64,000 nucleotides of DNA from Methylophaga sp. (lineage in GTDB: Bacteria; Pseudomonadota; Gammaproteobacteria; Nitrosococcales; Methylophagaceae), in the NCBI GenBank assembly GCA_002733505.1, contig NVVW01000008.1, positions 1-64,000 of the forward strand, in the 5' to 3' direction. Within the stretch, counting starts at the first letter, position 1. Each line of letters starts with the position of its first letter. Below, piece by piece: positions 7,022-18,006 of the stretch. The notes beneath the pieces were generated by a model. The model saw only the letters and a program-made list of their open reading frames with translations. It was not told where the DNA came from and ran no database searches. The position numbers were made by a program, and so were the translations under genes.

Positions 7022-9127
7022 ATGCCACCCGAACTGTATTTAAGAACACCTTTACTCACGGGTGATAATATTGATGCTAAACGTATAGAAATTGCGGCTT
7101 ATTTTAATGCTACTTTTGAACGATATGAATCTTTGTTTGAAACATTGACGAGCGATAAGGCCTATTACCAACAATCGATTCCGCTTCGCCATCCCTTAAT
7201 ATTCTATTACGGTCATACTGCTACCTTTTTTGTTAATAAGCTCTTGTTAGCCGGTTTAATCGAACAACGTATTGATGCTAAATTTGAATCGATGTTTGCT
7301 ATTGGTGTCGATGAAATGAGTTGGGATGATTTGGATGATACTCATTATGATTGGCCGACGGTGACTGAGGTTAAGGCATATCGGCAACAACTGAAAGGTG
7401 TCATAAATAATATCATCGCTACTATGCCATTGGAATTGCCTATCAACTGGCAAAATCCATGGTGGACGATTTTGATGGGTATTGAACATGAGCAGATCCA
7501 TATTGAAACCTCATCGGTATTAATACGACAGCAAAATCTGGATTTAGTACAAAAACAGGATGCTTGGCGGCCTTGGACTAAAACAGGCGAGGCACCTGAC
7601 AATGCTTTAGTGACGATTTCTGCTGGTAAGGTTAGCTTGGGAAAATCGGAAGATGATTTGATCTATGGTTGGGATAATGAGTATGGTTTACATCAAGCCG
7701 AGGTGTGTGAGTTTCAGGCCAGTCAATTTTTAGTCAGCAATCAACAGTTTCTAGCTTTCGTTGATGCAGGTGGTTACCAAAATGATGAGTATTGGTTAAG
7801 CGAAGGTTTAGAATGGAAGCTATTTTCTCAAGCACAGCAGCCTGCTTTTTGGCATAAAACGGCACAAGGCTGGCAATTACGATTGATGACCGAAATGGTG
7901 GCGATGCCGTGGGATTGGCCTGTCGATGTGAATTACCACGAGGCAAAAGCCTTCTGTAATTGGAAAGCGGTAGCAACAAATTTAGCAGTGCGATTACCAA
8001 CGGAAGATGAGTGGCAAAGGATGTATGATTTTGCAGGTGTTGAAGAATTAATTAGCGAGCAAGCTAAGGCTAATATTCACTGTGATTATGCCGCTTCACC
8101 CTGTCCCGTCAATGAGTTTGCTCATGGTGATTTGTATGATGTGATTGGCAATGTCTGGCAATGGACAGAAACACCAATTTACCCCTTTGATGGCTTTAAA
8201 GTGCATCCACTTTATGATGATTTCACTATGCCGACCTTTGACGGTCGCCATAATTTATTTAAAGGCGGATCATGGATTTCGAGCGGTAATGAAAGTCGTA
8301 AGGCGGCGCGTTATGCTTTTCGCCGACACTTTTTTCAGCATGCCGGTTTCCGTTATGTGGTGGCAGATGAACTTGAGGAACACGCCGTGTCCAATTATGA
8401 AAATGATAAAATGCTATCAGAGTATGCCGAGTTCCATTATGGTGATAGTTATTATAATGTGGCAAATTTCCCTCAAACATTGGCTGAGATTGCGGTTAAA
8501 GCTATGGGTGATAAACCAGCTGGCAAGGCCTTAGATATTGGTTGTGCTGTTGGGCGGACGAGTTTTGAATTAGCTAAACATTTTGATCATGTTACAGCTA
8601 TCGATTTTTCAGCTCGGTTGATTAATTTAGGTGTGCAATTAGCCGCACAAGGTGTGATTCGTTACAGTATTGCCGATGAAGGCGAGTTAATGTTGCACCG
8701 TGAGCGTCGCTTAACTGATCTTGGTTTGGCTGATATCAGCGATAAAGTAGATTTTTTGCAGGGCGATGCCTGTAATTTGAAGCCACACTTTACAGGTTAT
8801 GACCTAGTGATGGCGGCTAATTTAATTGATAGGCTTTACGATCCTGCTTTGTTTTTATCAACGATTCATCAGCGTATTAATGCGGGTGGAGTGTTATTAA
8901 TTGCTTCACCCTATACATGGTTGGAAGAGCATACTAAGAAAGAAAACTGGTTAGGCGGTATTAAAAAAGATGGAGAGAATGTGACAACATTGGATGGCTT
9001 AAAAGCAGTGTTAGACGATAACTTTAAATTAATGAAAGCGCCACAGCAAGTGCCGTTTGTGATCCGTGAAACCAGTCGTAAATTTCAACATACCTTATCT
9101 GATGTGACGCTTTGGATTAGAAAATAG
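7022..9127 (+). CDS. ovoA: OvoA: 5-histidylcysteine sulfoxide synthase with methyltransferase domain
   Basis: This 701-residue enzyme of ovothiol synthesis joins histidine and cysteine oxidatively. It has three domains in the order expected for OvoA: a DinB-like iron-binding domain (about 15-175) with the HX3HXE motif H156/H160/E162, a formylglycine-generating-enzyme-type sulfoxide synthase domain (about 195-450), and a C-terminal SAM methyltransferase (about 470-701, glycine motif LDIGCAVG near 502-510) that should N-methylate 5-thiohistidine. The methyltransferase distinguishes it from EgtB of ergothioneine synthesis. Its TAG stop overlaps the GTG start of the lyase gene by one base, forming an operon. 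Confidence 0.9.
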   Translation: MPPELYLRTPLLTGDNIDAKRIEIAAYFNATFERYESLFETLTSDKAYYQQSIPLRHPLIFYYGHTATFFVNKLLLAGLIEQRIDAKFESMFAIGVDEMSWDDLDDTHYDWPTVTEVKAYRQQLKGVINNIIATMPLELPINWQNPWWTILMGIEHEQIHIETSSVLIRQQNLDLVQKQDAWRPWTKTGEAPDNALVTISAGKVSLGKSEDDLIYGWDNEYGLHQAEVCEFQASQFLVSNQQFLAFVDAGGYQNDEYWLSEGLEWKLFSQAQQPAFWHKTAQGWQLRLMTEMVAMPWDWPVDVNYHEAKAFCNWKAVATNLAVRLPTEDEWQRMYDFAGVEELISEQAKANIHCDYAASPCPVNEFAHGDLYDVIGNVWQWTETPIYPFDGFKVHPLYDDFTMPTFDGRHNLFKGGSWISSGNESRKAARYAFRRHFFQHAGFRYVVADELEEHAVSNYENDKMLSEYAEFHYGDSYYNVANFPQTLAEIAVKAMGDKPAGKALDIGCAVGRTSFELAKHFDHVTAIDFSARLINLGVQLAAQGVIRYSIADEGELMLHRERRLTDLGLADISDKVDFLQGDACNLKPHFTGYDLVMAANLIDRLYDPALFLSTIHQRINAGGVLLIASPYTWLEEHTKKENWLGGIKKDGENVTTLDGLKAVLDDNFKLMKAPQQVPFVIRETSRKFQHTLSDVTLWIRK

Positions 9128-10281
9128 TGGCTATCGATTTTGATAAAACAATAGACCGCACTGGCACTTCAGATGTTAAGAATGGCGTACGTAAGGCAGT
9201 ATTTGGCACCGAAGATGTGACACCATTGTGGGTGGCGGATATGGATTTAGCGGCTCCTATTGCGGTGACTGAGGCCTTAGTGGAGCGGGCTAAACATCCT
9301 ATTTACGGCTATAGCTATTACCCAGATTCACTCTTTACCGCAATGCAAGATTGGTTTCAACATCGTCATAACTGGGCGATTGATAAAAAATCGATTTTGA
9401 TCTGTCCCGGCGTTGTGCCGTCGATGCATGCGGTGATTGAGGCATTAACAGCAGAAGGTGATAGCATTATTGTGCAGCCGCCTATTTATCCGCCTTTCTT
9501 TTCTGCAGTAACAGATACAGGGCGTAAACTTGTCGAAAACCCTCTACAATTAATTGATGGTGAATATCAGCTTGATTTAGCACAGCTTGAACAATGTGCC
9601 GCTTCGGGTGCCAAGATTTTATTGTTCTGTTCGCCTCATAATCCAGTAGGGCGCGTATGGCAAAAACAAGAGCTTGAAAGTGTGCTGGAGATAGCACGCC
9701 GCTACCAACTGATTATTCTTTCAGATGAGATCCATGCCGATTTAATTTATCCTGAGTATCAGCATATTCCTCTAGCGACCCTAGCTGACGATGTGACGGT
9801 GATTACGGCAGTGTCACCAAGCAAAACATTTAATATCCCGGGCTTAGGGTTGTCTAGCTTGGTTATCAATAACCGGCAACACTGGAAAGCGGTAAGGCAG
9901 GTATTTGATCGCCTGCATATCAACGCAATTAATCCTTTTAGCATTACGGCATTTGAAGTGGCGTATCAAAAAGGTGAGGCATGGCTAGATGCGTTAATGG
10001 TCTATTTAGATGAAACTCGCAGTCAGGTTGAGGCTCTATTTGAAGAGAGTACATCAAAAATTAAGGTGATAACGTCACAAGGAACCTACCTGCTTTGGTT
10101 TGATTGTCGAGCGATGGGTTTAAATGATGATGATTTAAAAGAGTTTTTTGTAAAACAAGCAAAAGTAGGTCTGAATCCTGGTATCAGTTTTGGTGAGGCA
10201 GGCAGTGGTTTTATGCGAATGAATATTGCGGCACCTCGTGCAATAGTATTAGCTGCGTGTCATCGAATAATTGAAGCATGA
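9127..10281 (+). CDS. MalY/PatB-type PLP-dependent C-S lyase, probable OvoB function
   Basis: This 384-residue fold-type I PLP enzyme of the MalY/PatB cystathionine beta-lyase group has PLP-binding lysine K233 (SPSKTFNIPG), CSPHNPVGRVW and SDEIHADL. The family cleaves carbon-sulfur bonds of cysteine conjugates. Directly coupled to ovoA, it most likely performs the OvoB step, cleaving 5-histidylcysteine sulfoxide to give 5-thiohistidine. That role is inferred from position; the annotation by family alone would be cystathionine beta-lyase or aminotransferase. The start is GTG overlapping the ovoA stop, and the end overlaps the rhomboid gene by 4 bases (ATGA). Confidence 0.8.
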   Translation: MAIDFDKTIDRTGTSDVKNGVRKAVFGTEDVTPLWVADMDLAAPIAVTEALVERAKHPIYGYSYYPDSLFTAMQDWFQHRHNWAIDKKSILICPGVVPSMHAVIEALTAEGDSIIVQPPIYPPFFSAVTDTGRKLVENPLQLIDGEYQLDLAQLEQCAASGAKILLFCSPHNPVGRVWQKQELESVLEIARRYQLIILSDEIHADLIYPEYQHIPLATLADDVTVITAVSPSKTFNIPGLGLSSLVINNRQHWKAVRQVFDRLHINAINPFSITAFEVAYQKGEAWLDALMVYLDETRSQVEALFEESTSKIKVITSQGTYLLWFDCRAMGLNDDDLKEFFVKQAKVGLNPGISFGEAGSGFMRMNIAAPRAIVLAACHRIIEA

Positions 10282-10946
10282 CGCAATCAAAAAAAGAGGT
10301 TTTGTTAAAACCAATAGCGATTAAAGTCATTATTGCTGTTGTGGTGTTATGGCTAATTAAGGGACTACAAATTGCATTTTCATGGGATCTGGGTGTTTAT
10401 GGCGTTTTCCCAAGATCAATGGATGGTCTAGTCGGCATAGTATTAGCACCTCTTATTCACGGTTCATTTGAACATTTATTTTCTAATACCTTGGCGTTAT
10501 TTGTATTAACGACCGCACTATTTTATGAATACCCAAAATCAGCAAAATGGACGTTTATTATTATCTACTTTGGTTCGGGCTTGGGCGTGTGGTTGTTTGC
10601 ACGAGAGTCTTATCATATTGGTGCCAGTGGTCTAACGCATGGCATGATGTTTTTCTTATTTTTAATCGGTGTATTACGACGCGATAAACCGGCTATGGCA
10701 CTGGCAATGATCGTGTTTTTTCTTTATGGCAGCATGGTGTGGGGCGTGCTACCCACCAAAGAAGAGATATCATTTGAATCACATCTTTTTGGTGCGCTTA
10801 TGGGTGTAGTGTGTGCCATTATGTTTAGGCATAAAGATCCAAAGCCAGCAGAGAAAAAGTATAGTTGGGAAATTGAAGAAACTGATATTGAAGCCAATTC
10901 AGATGATGTTAGTGAGATGGGCTGGGATGAAGATCGTTTTAAATGA
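10278..10946 (+). CDS. Rhomboid-family intramembrane serine protease
   Basis: This 222-residue polytopic membrane protein carries the rhomboid catalytic serine S117 in GASG, the catalytic histidine H169 in ESHLFGALMG, and HxxxN (H66/N70), which helps form the oxyanion hole. Six hydrophobic segments are visible between about 12 and 185. The C-terminal tail (about 190-222) is acidic and probably cytoplasmic. It overlaps the lyase gene by 4 bases, so it belongs to the ovothiol operon. A link between ovothiol and rhomboid proteolysis is not known to me, and the co-transcription may be incidental. Confidence 0.88.
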   Translation: MTQSKKEVLLKPIAIKVIIAVVVLWLIKGLQIAFSWDLGVYGVFPRSMDGLVGIVLAPLIHGSFEHLFSNTLALFVLTTALFYEYPKSAKWTFIIIYFGSGLGVWLFARESYHIGASGLTHGMMFFLFLIGVLRRDKPAMALAMIVFFLYGSMVWGVLPTKEEISFESHLFGALMGVVCAIMFRHKDPKPAEKKYSWEIEETDIEANSDDVSEMGWDEDRFK

Positions 10947-11048
10947 AGAAAACCGGGAAGTTTTTCTCTGTAAGTAGCTGAAATGCTCAAGTATAATAGC
11001 TAATGAAACAAACAAATTAACTCAATAAAATATCAACGGAGAATAAAA

Positions 11049-11243
11049 GTGGCAGATGCAATTGGTAACGCAGCAGGTGCGTTATGGAAATATTTAGAAA
11101 AAAATGGTGCAAGCAGTGCAACTAAAATTGCAAAAGAAACTAAGCTTGATGCAAAAGAAGTGCAACGTGCAATTGGTTGGTTGGCTAAAGAAGGCAAGTT
11201 AACAATCACAAGAAAAGGCCGTACAGAAACTATCTCATTGTAG
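11049..11243 (+). CDS. Small winged-helix protein (DUF2582-like)
   Basis: This 64-residue protein is essentially one winged helix-turn-helix domain. The recognition region is about 22-46 (ATKIAKETKLDAKEVQRAIG), followed by a basic wing (about 48-62). Proteins of this size are common in bacteria and presumed to bind nucleic acid, but no function is established. The GTG start is supported by GGAG 7 bases upstream (11038-11041). It stands alone, and its transcript probably ends at the structured region 11261-11300. Confidence 0.8.
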   Translation: MADAIGNAAGALWKYLEKNGASSATKIAKETKLDAKEVQRAIGWLAKEGKLTITRKGRTETISL

Positions 11244-11260
11244 TAAGTTTTTAAGAAACA

Positions 11261-11300
11261 CATTGTTAAGCCCATGTTAGAACAATGCGAGGGCTTTTTA
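11261..11300. terminator. Terminator-like structure with interleaved stems
   Basis: AAGCCC (11268-11273) pairs with GGGCTT (11291-11296), followed by a short T run, a plausible terminator for the winged-helix gene. A second pairing, CATTGTT (11261-11267) with AACAATG (11281-11287), interleaves with the first. The RNA could form either of two hairpins or an H-type pseudoknot. On the other strand it lies just downstream of the DUF3365 gene end. Confidence 0.5.
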
Positions 11301-11304
11301 ATTT

Positions 11305-11877
11305 CTACTGTTCGATAGTTTTACGAATTGTAAAGGCACCGCGAATATCACCCAACTGATAGCCAGTGGCTTGGTCTCCTGGATAAAGCTCACTTAAAGA
11401 AGCTTGAACCGGTTCAGCAATATTACTACCGTGACAGCTTAAGCACACTTTACCCGTCGGAATTGCTTTCATTATTCGCAATTCTTGGCTATCACCACTA
11501 GCGACTTTCTCGCTAACAATCAGCGTTGTTATTTCTTCGCCTGCTTGTTTGCGATCTTCAAATTGTTTCAGCACCTTTTGTTCCCAACAATTTGCTTTAT
11601 TATCTGGATTGCGTACTTTAAGACTGGTGCGAGCAATTTCAAGACCATATTTTTCAGATAATGTTGCCGCTATCATGGGTGCAACTTGATTGCACACTTG
11701 AATAGCTTCGGTCGGGCCACCTGATTTCATAGCGCCAACTAATGCACCTTTCAGTGTGGTTGCAAACTCTTTAATAACAGCTTTGCTTTGCAGTTGAAAT
11801 TCTTGCTGCTCATCTGCAAATACAGAATGTGGTGACAAGGCAAGCAATGTCACTGATAGGCACAATAGTTGTTTCAT
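11305..11877 (-). CDS. Exported DUF3365 / Tll0287-like monohaem protein
   Basis: This 190-residue exported protein has a signal peptide (1-21, cleavage near VFADEQ) and a single c-type haem motif, CLSCH (C145, C148, H149). The overall pattern matches DUF3365/Tll0287-like domains, which bind haem and are found alone or as sensor domains. It likely resides in the periplasm. The start is placed at ATG 11877, because it begins a clean signal peptide and has GGAG about 10 bases upstream. The frame stays open for 15 more codons, but these are encoded by repeat B debris. DUF2892 follows upstream on the same strand. Confidence 0.82.
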   Translation of the reverse strand: MKQLLCLSVTLLALSPHSVFADEQQEFQLQSKAVIKEFATTLKGALVGAMKSGGPTEAIQVCNQVAPMIAATLSEKYGLEIARTSLKVRNPDNKANCWEQKVLKQFEDRKQAGEEITTLIVSEKVASGDSQELRIMKAIPTGKVCLSCHGSNIAEPVQASLSELYPGDQATGYQLGDIRGAFTIRKTIEQ

Positions 11878-11903
11878 TATAAGATCTCCGGTCTTTAAAT
11901 AAA

Positions 11904-11940
11904 TATACCCGTAATCATTCAAGTTGCGGTTTTTTTGATG
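11904..11940. repeat. Solo end of repeat family B
   Basis: TATACCCGTAATCATTCAAG, followed by TTGCGG and a T run, matches one terminal inverted repeat of the family B element (compare 63140 and 47786). The other end and the body are missing. It lies upstream of the DUF3365 gene on the minus strand and could carry part of its promoter region. Confidence 0.6.
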
Positions 11941-11949
11941 CTCTACTTT

Positions 11950-12153
11950 TTAATCAAATGCATGGCCCGCTTTTTTACCCATAGCTTTAAGCATTTTTGC
12001 CAAAGGACAAAAGCCAGTAAATGCCGCTTGAAATAAATTGGCACCCACAAATGCGGTTAGCCATAACCAGTTTGCGCTGTGGTATTGTGAAAGCACAAGG
12101 CTCAATAAAATCATGCCGCCCGCAAAGGCGAGTACAAGTCGATCAATATTCAT
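11950..12153 (-). CDS. DUF2892 (YgaP transmembrane-like) small membrane protein
   Basis: This 67-residue protein has two membrane helices (about 6-22 and 28-46) and the family signature [20 protein letters not shown]2892 domains occur alone or fused to rhodanese in YgaP. Standalone copies have no established function, though they are often near sulfur- or metal-related genes. It is transcribed on the minus strand just ahead of the DUF3365 haem protein, and the two may share a promoter upstream of 12153. Confidence 0.85.
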   Translation of the reverse strand: MNIDRLVLAFAGGMILLSLVLSQYHSANWLWLTAFVGANLFQAAFTGFCPLAKMLKAMGKKAGHAFD

Positions 12154-12268
12154 AATTACTCCATAAATTAGTATTTGCTAATATTCTATATATTACTATA
12201 GATAAAAGCACTGTCAATAGAAAACTTGATGAGCTCATTTTATATTGTCTAATAATCTTGTGCTATAG

Positions 12269-14236
<1,968 letters not shown>

Positions 14237-14239
14237 TGA

Positions 14240-15664
14240 GTGATATTGCACATGAATAAAGAAAAAACAGAACTTATTTTCTCTCTAGGCGAGCTTGAAT
14301 ACAGTGCCACAGGTGAATGGATGGATTATTCGCAATATGGTTTTGACCAAGATGATGCGACCGATTTAATAGCCCTAGCAATAGATAAAAAATTACATTT
14401 TGCAGATGACGACGATATGTGGGTGCCAGCCCATGCGTGGCGAATATTAGGGCAATTGGCGAGCGAAGAGGCGGTATTACCATTAATTGACATATTTGAT
14501 TTAATTACTGAGCAAGATGATGATTTTGGTATGACGGATTTGGTGCATGTGATGGCGATGATTGGCATGCCAGCAATTGTGCCTTTAGCTTCATTTATGA
14601 ATGATAAAAAACATGATCAGTTTGCCAGAATAATGGCGATAGAAAGCTTGAGCGAGATTGTAAAAAGATTTCCTGATAGTCGTCGACTACAAGTATTGAA
14701 AATATACCAGAATTATATGGCGAAGCCTGAGATTGAATTGCCGATATTGAATGGCTTGCTAATTTCCTATGTGCTGGAGATTGATGGCAAGGAACTGCTT
14801 GAAGATATTCGTACACTTTTCAAGCAAGAATGTGTTGATTTAAGTGTGGTGGGTGATATGGAAGATGTTGAAATTATATTGGGCTTGCGTACTGAGCGAG
14901 AAACACCAAAACCGACTTTTGAAGAAATGCATGGTATATCAGCTGAAATGATGGAAGGCATAACGCCAGAAAAGATTATAGAGCTATTTTCAGATAAAGA
15001 GCCGATTAAACCCACAGATAAAAATGATGTGCTTGCATGGTTGGATTATTATTTTATGCTGTATGGAAATAATGAGTCTATCCTTGATGCTTCTGAATTG
15101 GATGGCTTTTGTGCTTCACTTGCCTGTTCGCCTGAAATGATTCTGCCTTCAACGTGGAACCCTGCAATTTGGGGTGGTGAAGAATTGATGCCCGAATGGG
15201 AGACCATAAACGAGGCCACAAACTTTAGTGAGTTTCTATTTACTGTTTATAATCATGCCATAACGCAGTTAAATGACGGTAAATATGAACCTTTGTTTTG
15301 GTTGGATGAAGTTGATGATGAAACGTATAGCATTGCCGATGAATGGTGTAGTGGTTTTTTAAGAGGGGTTGATTTATGGGGGAGTCTCTCTGCAACAGAT
15401 ACTATGGTGGTGGAAAAAGCATTAGAGCCCATTCGATTGTTTGCAGCGGCGCGCGGTTTTAAGCAATTAGATAATATGAGTAATAATGAGGTTAAAATAC
15501 GTCAAGATTTAATCGAACCTTCAATAAAAAAATTATTTGATTATTTCCTAGAAAAACGTAAAGAACTAGTTGCCCCTATTGTACGCCGTGAAGCTAAAAC
15601 AAGTCGGAACGAGCCCTGTCCATGTGGCAGCGGTAAAAAATATAAGAAGTGCTGTTTGCATTAA
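14240..15664 (+). CDS. HEAT-like/YecA-type protein with C-terminal SEC-C zinc motif
   Basis: This protein of about 474 residues is acidic. The N-terminal half (about 1-240) looks like DUF1186-type helical repeats, the middle (about 255-425) resembles the UPF0149/YecA fold (ELDGFCASLACSPEMILPS), and the C-terminus is a SEC-C metal motif, EPCPCGSGKKYKKCC. SEC-C tails of this kind bind zinc and often contact the ribosome or SecB. The function of this combination is unknown. It lies between parE and parC, 3 bases after parE. The start could be GTG 14240 or ATG 14252, and neither has a strong ribosome-binding site. Confidence 0.75.
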   Translation: MILHMNKEKTELIFSLGELEYSATGEWMDYSQYGFDQDDATDLIALAIDKKLHFADDDDMWVPAHAWRILGQLASEEAVLPLIDIFDLITEQDDDFGMTDLVHVMAMIGMPAIVPLASFMNDKKHDQFARIMAIESLSEIVKRFPDSRRLQVLKIYQNYMAKPEIELPILNGLLISYVLEIDGKELLEDIRTLFKQECVDLSVVGDMEDVEIILGLRTERETPKPTFEEMHGISAEMMEGITPEKIIELFSDKEPIKPTDKNDVLAWLDYYFMLYGNNESILDASELDGFCASLACSPEMILPSTWNPAIWGGEELMPEWETINEATNFSEFLFTVYNHAITQLNDGKYEPLFWLDEVDDETYSIADEWCSGFLRGVDLWGSLSATDTMVVEKALEPIRLFAAARGFKQLDNMSNNEVKIRQDLIEPSIKKLFDYFLEKRKELVAPIVRREAKTSRNEPCPCGSGKKYKKCCLH

Positions 15665-15688
15665 CAATTTAATAGAGAGATAGTCATT

Positions 15689-17929
15689 ATGACTTCAGCA
15701 GTAGATGATTTAGAGCAGCTACCGGTTCGAGAATTTACCGAAAAAGCGTATTTGGATTATTCGATGTACGTTATTTTAGATCGTGCCTTGCCCAAAGTGG
15801 GCGATGGTCTGAAACCAGTGCAACGCCGAATTATTTATGCGATGTCGGAGTTGGGTTTAAGTGCGATTTCAAAACATAAAAAATCAGCGCGTACTGTGGG
15901 TGATGTATTAGGTAAATATCATCCGCATGGTGATTCAGCCTGTTATGAAGCGATGGTATTGATGGCGCAACCGTTTTCATATCGTTATCCTTTGGTTGAT
16001 GGTCAAGGCAACTGGGGATCGATGGATGATCCTAAATCATTTGCGGCGATGCGTTATACCGAATCTAAACTCACCGCTTATGCACAAACATTATTGGGTG
16101 AGTTAGCTCAGGGCACAGTTGATTGGGTGCCGAATTTTGATGGCACCATGAACGAGCCTGAGTTATTGCCTGCTCGTTTGCCAAACATCTTACTAAATGG
16201 CGGTAGTGGTATTGCGGTGGGTATGGCAACGGATATTCCGCCGCATAATTTACGCGAAGTGGTGAATGCTTGTTTGCAATTGCTGAAAAAACCAACAACA
16301 AAACTTGAAGCATTATTAGAAGATGTTCAAGGCCCTGACTTCCCCACGGGTGGTGAAATTGTTTCTTCGCGTGAAGACTTAATGAAAATCTACACCACCG
16401 GTTATGGCAGTGTGCGTCAACGCGCCTGTTATGAAAGAACAAAAGAAGGCGAGATCATTATTAATGCGCTGCCTTATCAAGTGTCGGGTGCAAAAATAAT
16501 CGAACAAATCGCCAATCAGATGAATAATAAGAAGTTGCCGATGGTCGCTGATCTTCGTGATGAATCTGATCACGCACAACCGGTAAGATTAGTAATTGTG
16601 CCGCGTTCAAACCGTGTTGATATTGAAGGCTTGATGTCGCATTTATTTGCCTCAACAGATTTAGAAAAAAGCCATCGCGTTAATATGAATATGATTGGCC
16701 TTGATGGTCGTCCGCAAGTTAAAAACTTGAAAGATATTCTGACAGAATGGCTAGTGTACCGAACAGCAACGGTACGACGTCGCCTGCAATATCGTTTAGA
16801 TAAAATTATTGAGCGTATGCATGTGCTAGAAGGCTTGTTGGTCGCTTATTTGAATATTGATGAAGTTATTCACATTATTCGCACCGAAGATGAGCCTAAA
16901 GCGGTGTTAATGGAACGGTTTGGTATTAGTGATCGCCAAGCTGAAGCCGTTTTAGAAATAAAACTACGCAATTTAGCTAAGCTCGAAGAAATGAAGATTC
17001 GTGGTGAGTTAGATGAACTTGCTATTGAACGTAAATCATTAGAATTGTTATTGAGCTCTGAAACACGACTTAAAACATTAATCCGTAAAGAATTAACTGC
17101 TGATGCCGAAAAGTTTGGCGATGATCGCCGTAGCAAAATTGTGCAGCGTAATGCCGCTAAAGCATTAAGTGCAATGGAATTATTACCCACTGAACCACTC
17201 ACTATTGTGCTATCAGAAAGTGGTTGGGTGCGAGCAGCAAAGGGCTATGATGTCGATGCTGAGGCGCTCAATTATCGCACCGGTGATCGTTATATGCTGT
17301 CGGTCAATGCCCGTAGTAATCAGCAAATTGTATTTTTAGATTCTACGGGGCGAAGTTATTCCATTGCTGCTCATACTTTACCCTCTGCACGAGGCCAAGG
17401 CGAGCCATTAAGTGGTCGTTTGCAAATGCCAGCCGATGCACGATTTGTTGCGGTATTAGCAGGTGAACTAGATAAACCATTATTATTATCGAACACGGCA
17501 GGTTATGGTTTTGTCACCACATTAGATAATTTGTTAGCTAAAAACAAAGCGGGTAAGGCTTTATTTAACCTGCCCAAAGGCGCGGAAATATTACCGCCGC
17601 TTTGGATAGCTAACAGCAATGATAGTCTAGCGGTTGCCGCTGGTGATGGTCGCTTATTGGTTTTTGCCGCCAGTGAAATGCCAAATTTAAATCGCGGTAA
17701 AGGTGTACGCTTAATTCATATTCCACAGGCACGGTTTGCCAGTAAACAAGAATGGCTACATTCTGTTACCGTAGTGCCTGAAAATAGTAGTCTCACACTG
17801 TACGCAGGTAAGCGCCATCTAACCTTGAAACCGAATGATTTAGCGCACTACACCGCTGAACGTGGTAAACGTGGTCATAAACTACCACGAGGTTTGCAAA
17901 AAGTGACCAAAGTTGAAATAGCAGGATAA
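15689..17929 (+). CDS. parC: DNA topoisomerase IV subunit A
   Basis: This 746-residue protein is the breakage-reunion subunit. The active-site tyrosine is Y123 ([10 protein letters not shown]), and the helix that sets quinolone sensitivity reads [12 protein letters not shown] with the wild-type serine S83 and glutamate E87. The C-terminal third (about 490-746) is the beta-pinwheel DNA-wrapping domain, smaller than in GyrA and lacking the GyrA box, consistent with ParC. The start is ATG 15689 with AGAGAG upstream. Confidence 0.95.
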   Translation: MTSAVDDLEQLPVREFTEKAYLDYSMYVILDRALPKVGDGLKPVQRRIIYAMSELGLSAISKHKKSARTVGDVLGKYHPHGDSACYEAMVLMAQPFSYRYPLVDGQGNWGSMDDPKSFAAMRYTESKLTAYAQTLLGELAQGTVDWVPNFDGTMNEPELLPARLPNILLNGGSGIAVGMATDIPPHNLREVVNACLQLLKKPTTKLEALLEDVQGPDFPTGGEIVSSREDLMKIYTTGYGSVRQRACYERTKEGEIIINALPYQVSGAKIIEQIANQMNNKKLPMVADLRDESDHAQPVRLVIVPRSNRVDIEGLMSHLFASTDLEKSHRVNMNMIGLDGRPQVKNLKDILTEWLVYRTATVRRRLQYRLDKIIERMHVLEGLLVAYLNIDEVIHIIRTEDEPKAVLMERFGISDRQAEAVLEIKLRNLAKLEEMKIRGELDELAIERKSLELLLSSETRLKTLIRKELTADAEKFGDDRRSKIVQRNAAKALSAMELLPTEPLTIVLSESGWVRAAKGYDVDAEALNYRTGDRYMLSVNARSNQQIVFLDSTGRSYSIAAHTLPSARGQGEPLSGRLQMPADARFVAVLAGELDKPLLLSNTAGYGFVTTLDNLLAKNKAGKALFNLPKGAEILPPLWIANSNDSLAVAAGDGRLLVFAASEMPNLNRGKGVRLIHIPQARFASKQEWLHSVTVVPENSSLTLYAGKRHLTLKPNDLAHYTAERGKRGHKLPRGLQKVTKVEIAG

Positions 17930-18006
17930 AATTTATTTTGTAAATTTGAAGTTATAGCAAAAAGCGTGATATTGTTCACGAAAATAATTATAAACGTGGG
18001 GAGAGA

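Noticed and set aside
8145-8534. 129-codon ORF inside ovoA
   Set aside because: It is a shadow in another frame of the FGE-type domain, with no motif or ribosome-binding site of its own.
11878-11922. Longer start for the DUF3365 haem protein
   Set aside because: The extra codons come from repeat B sequence and would place a signal peptide inside the protein.
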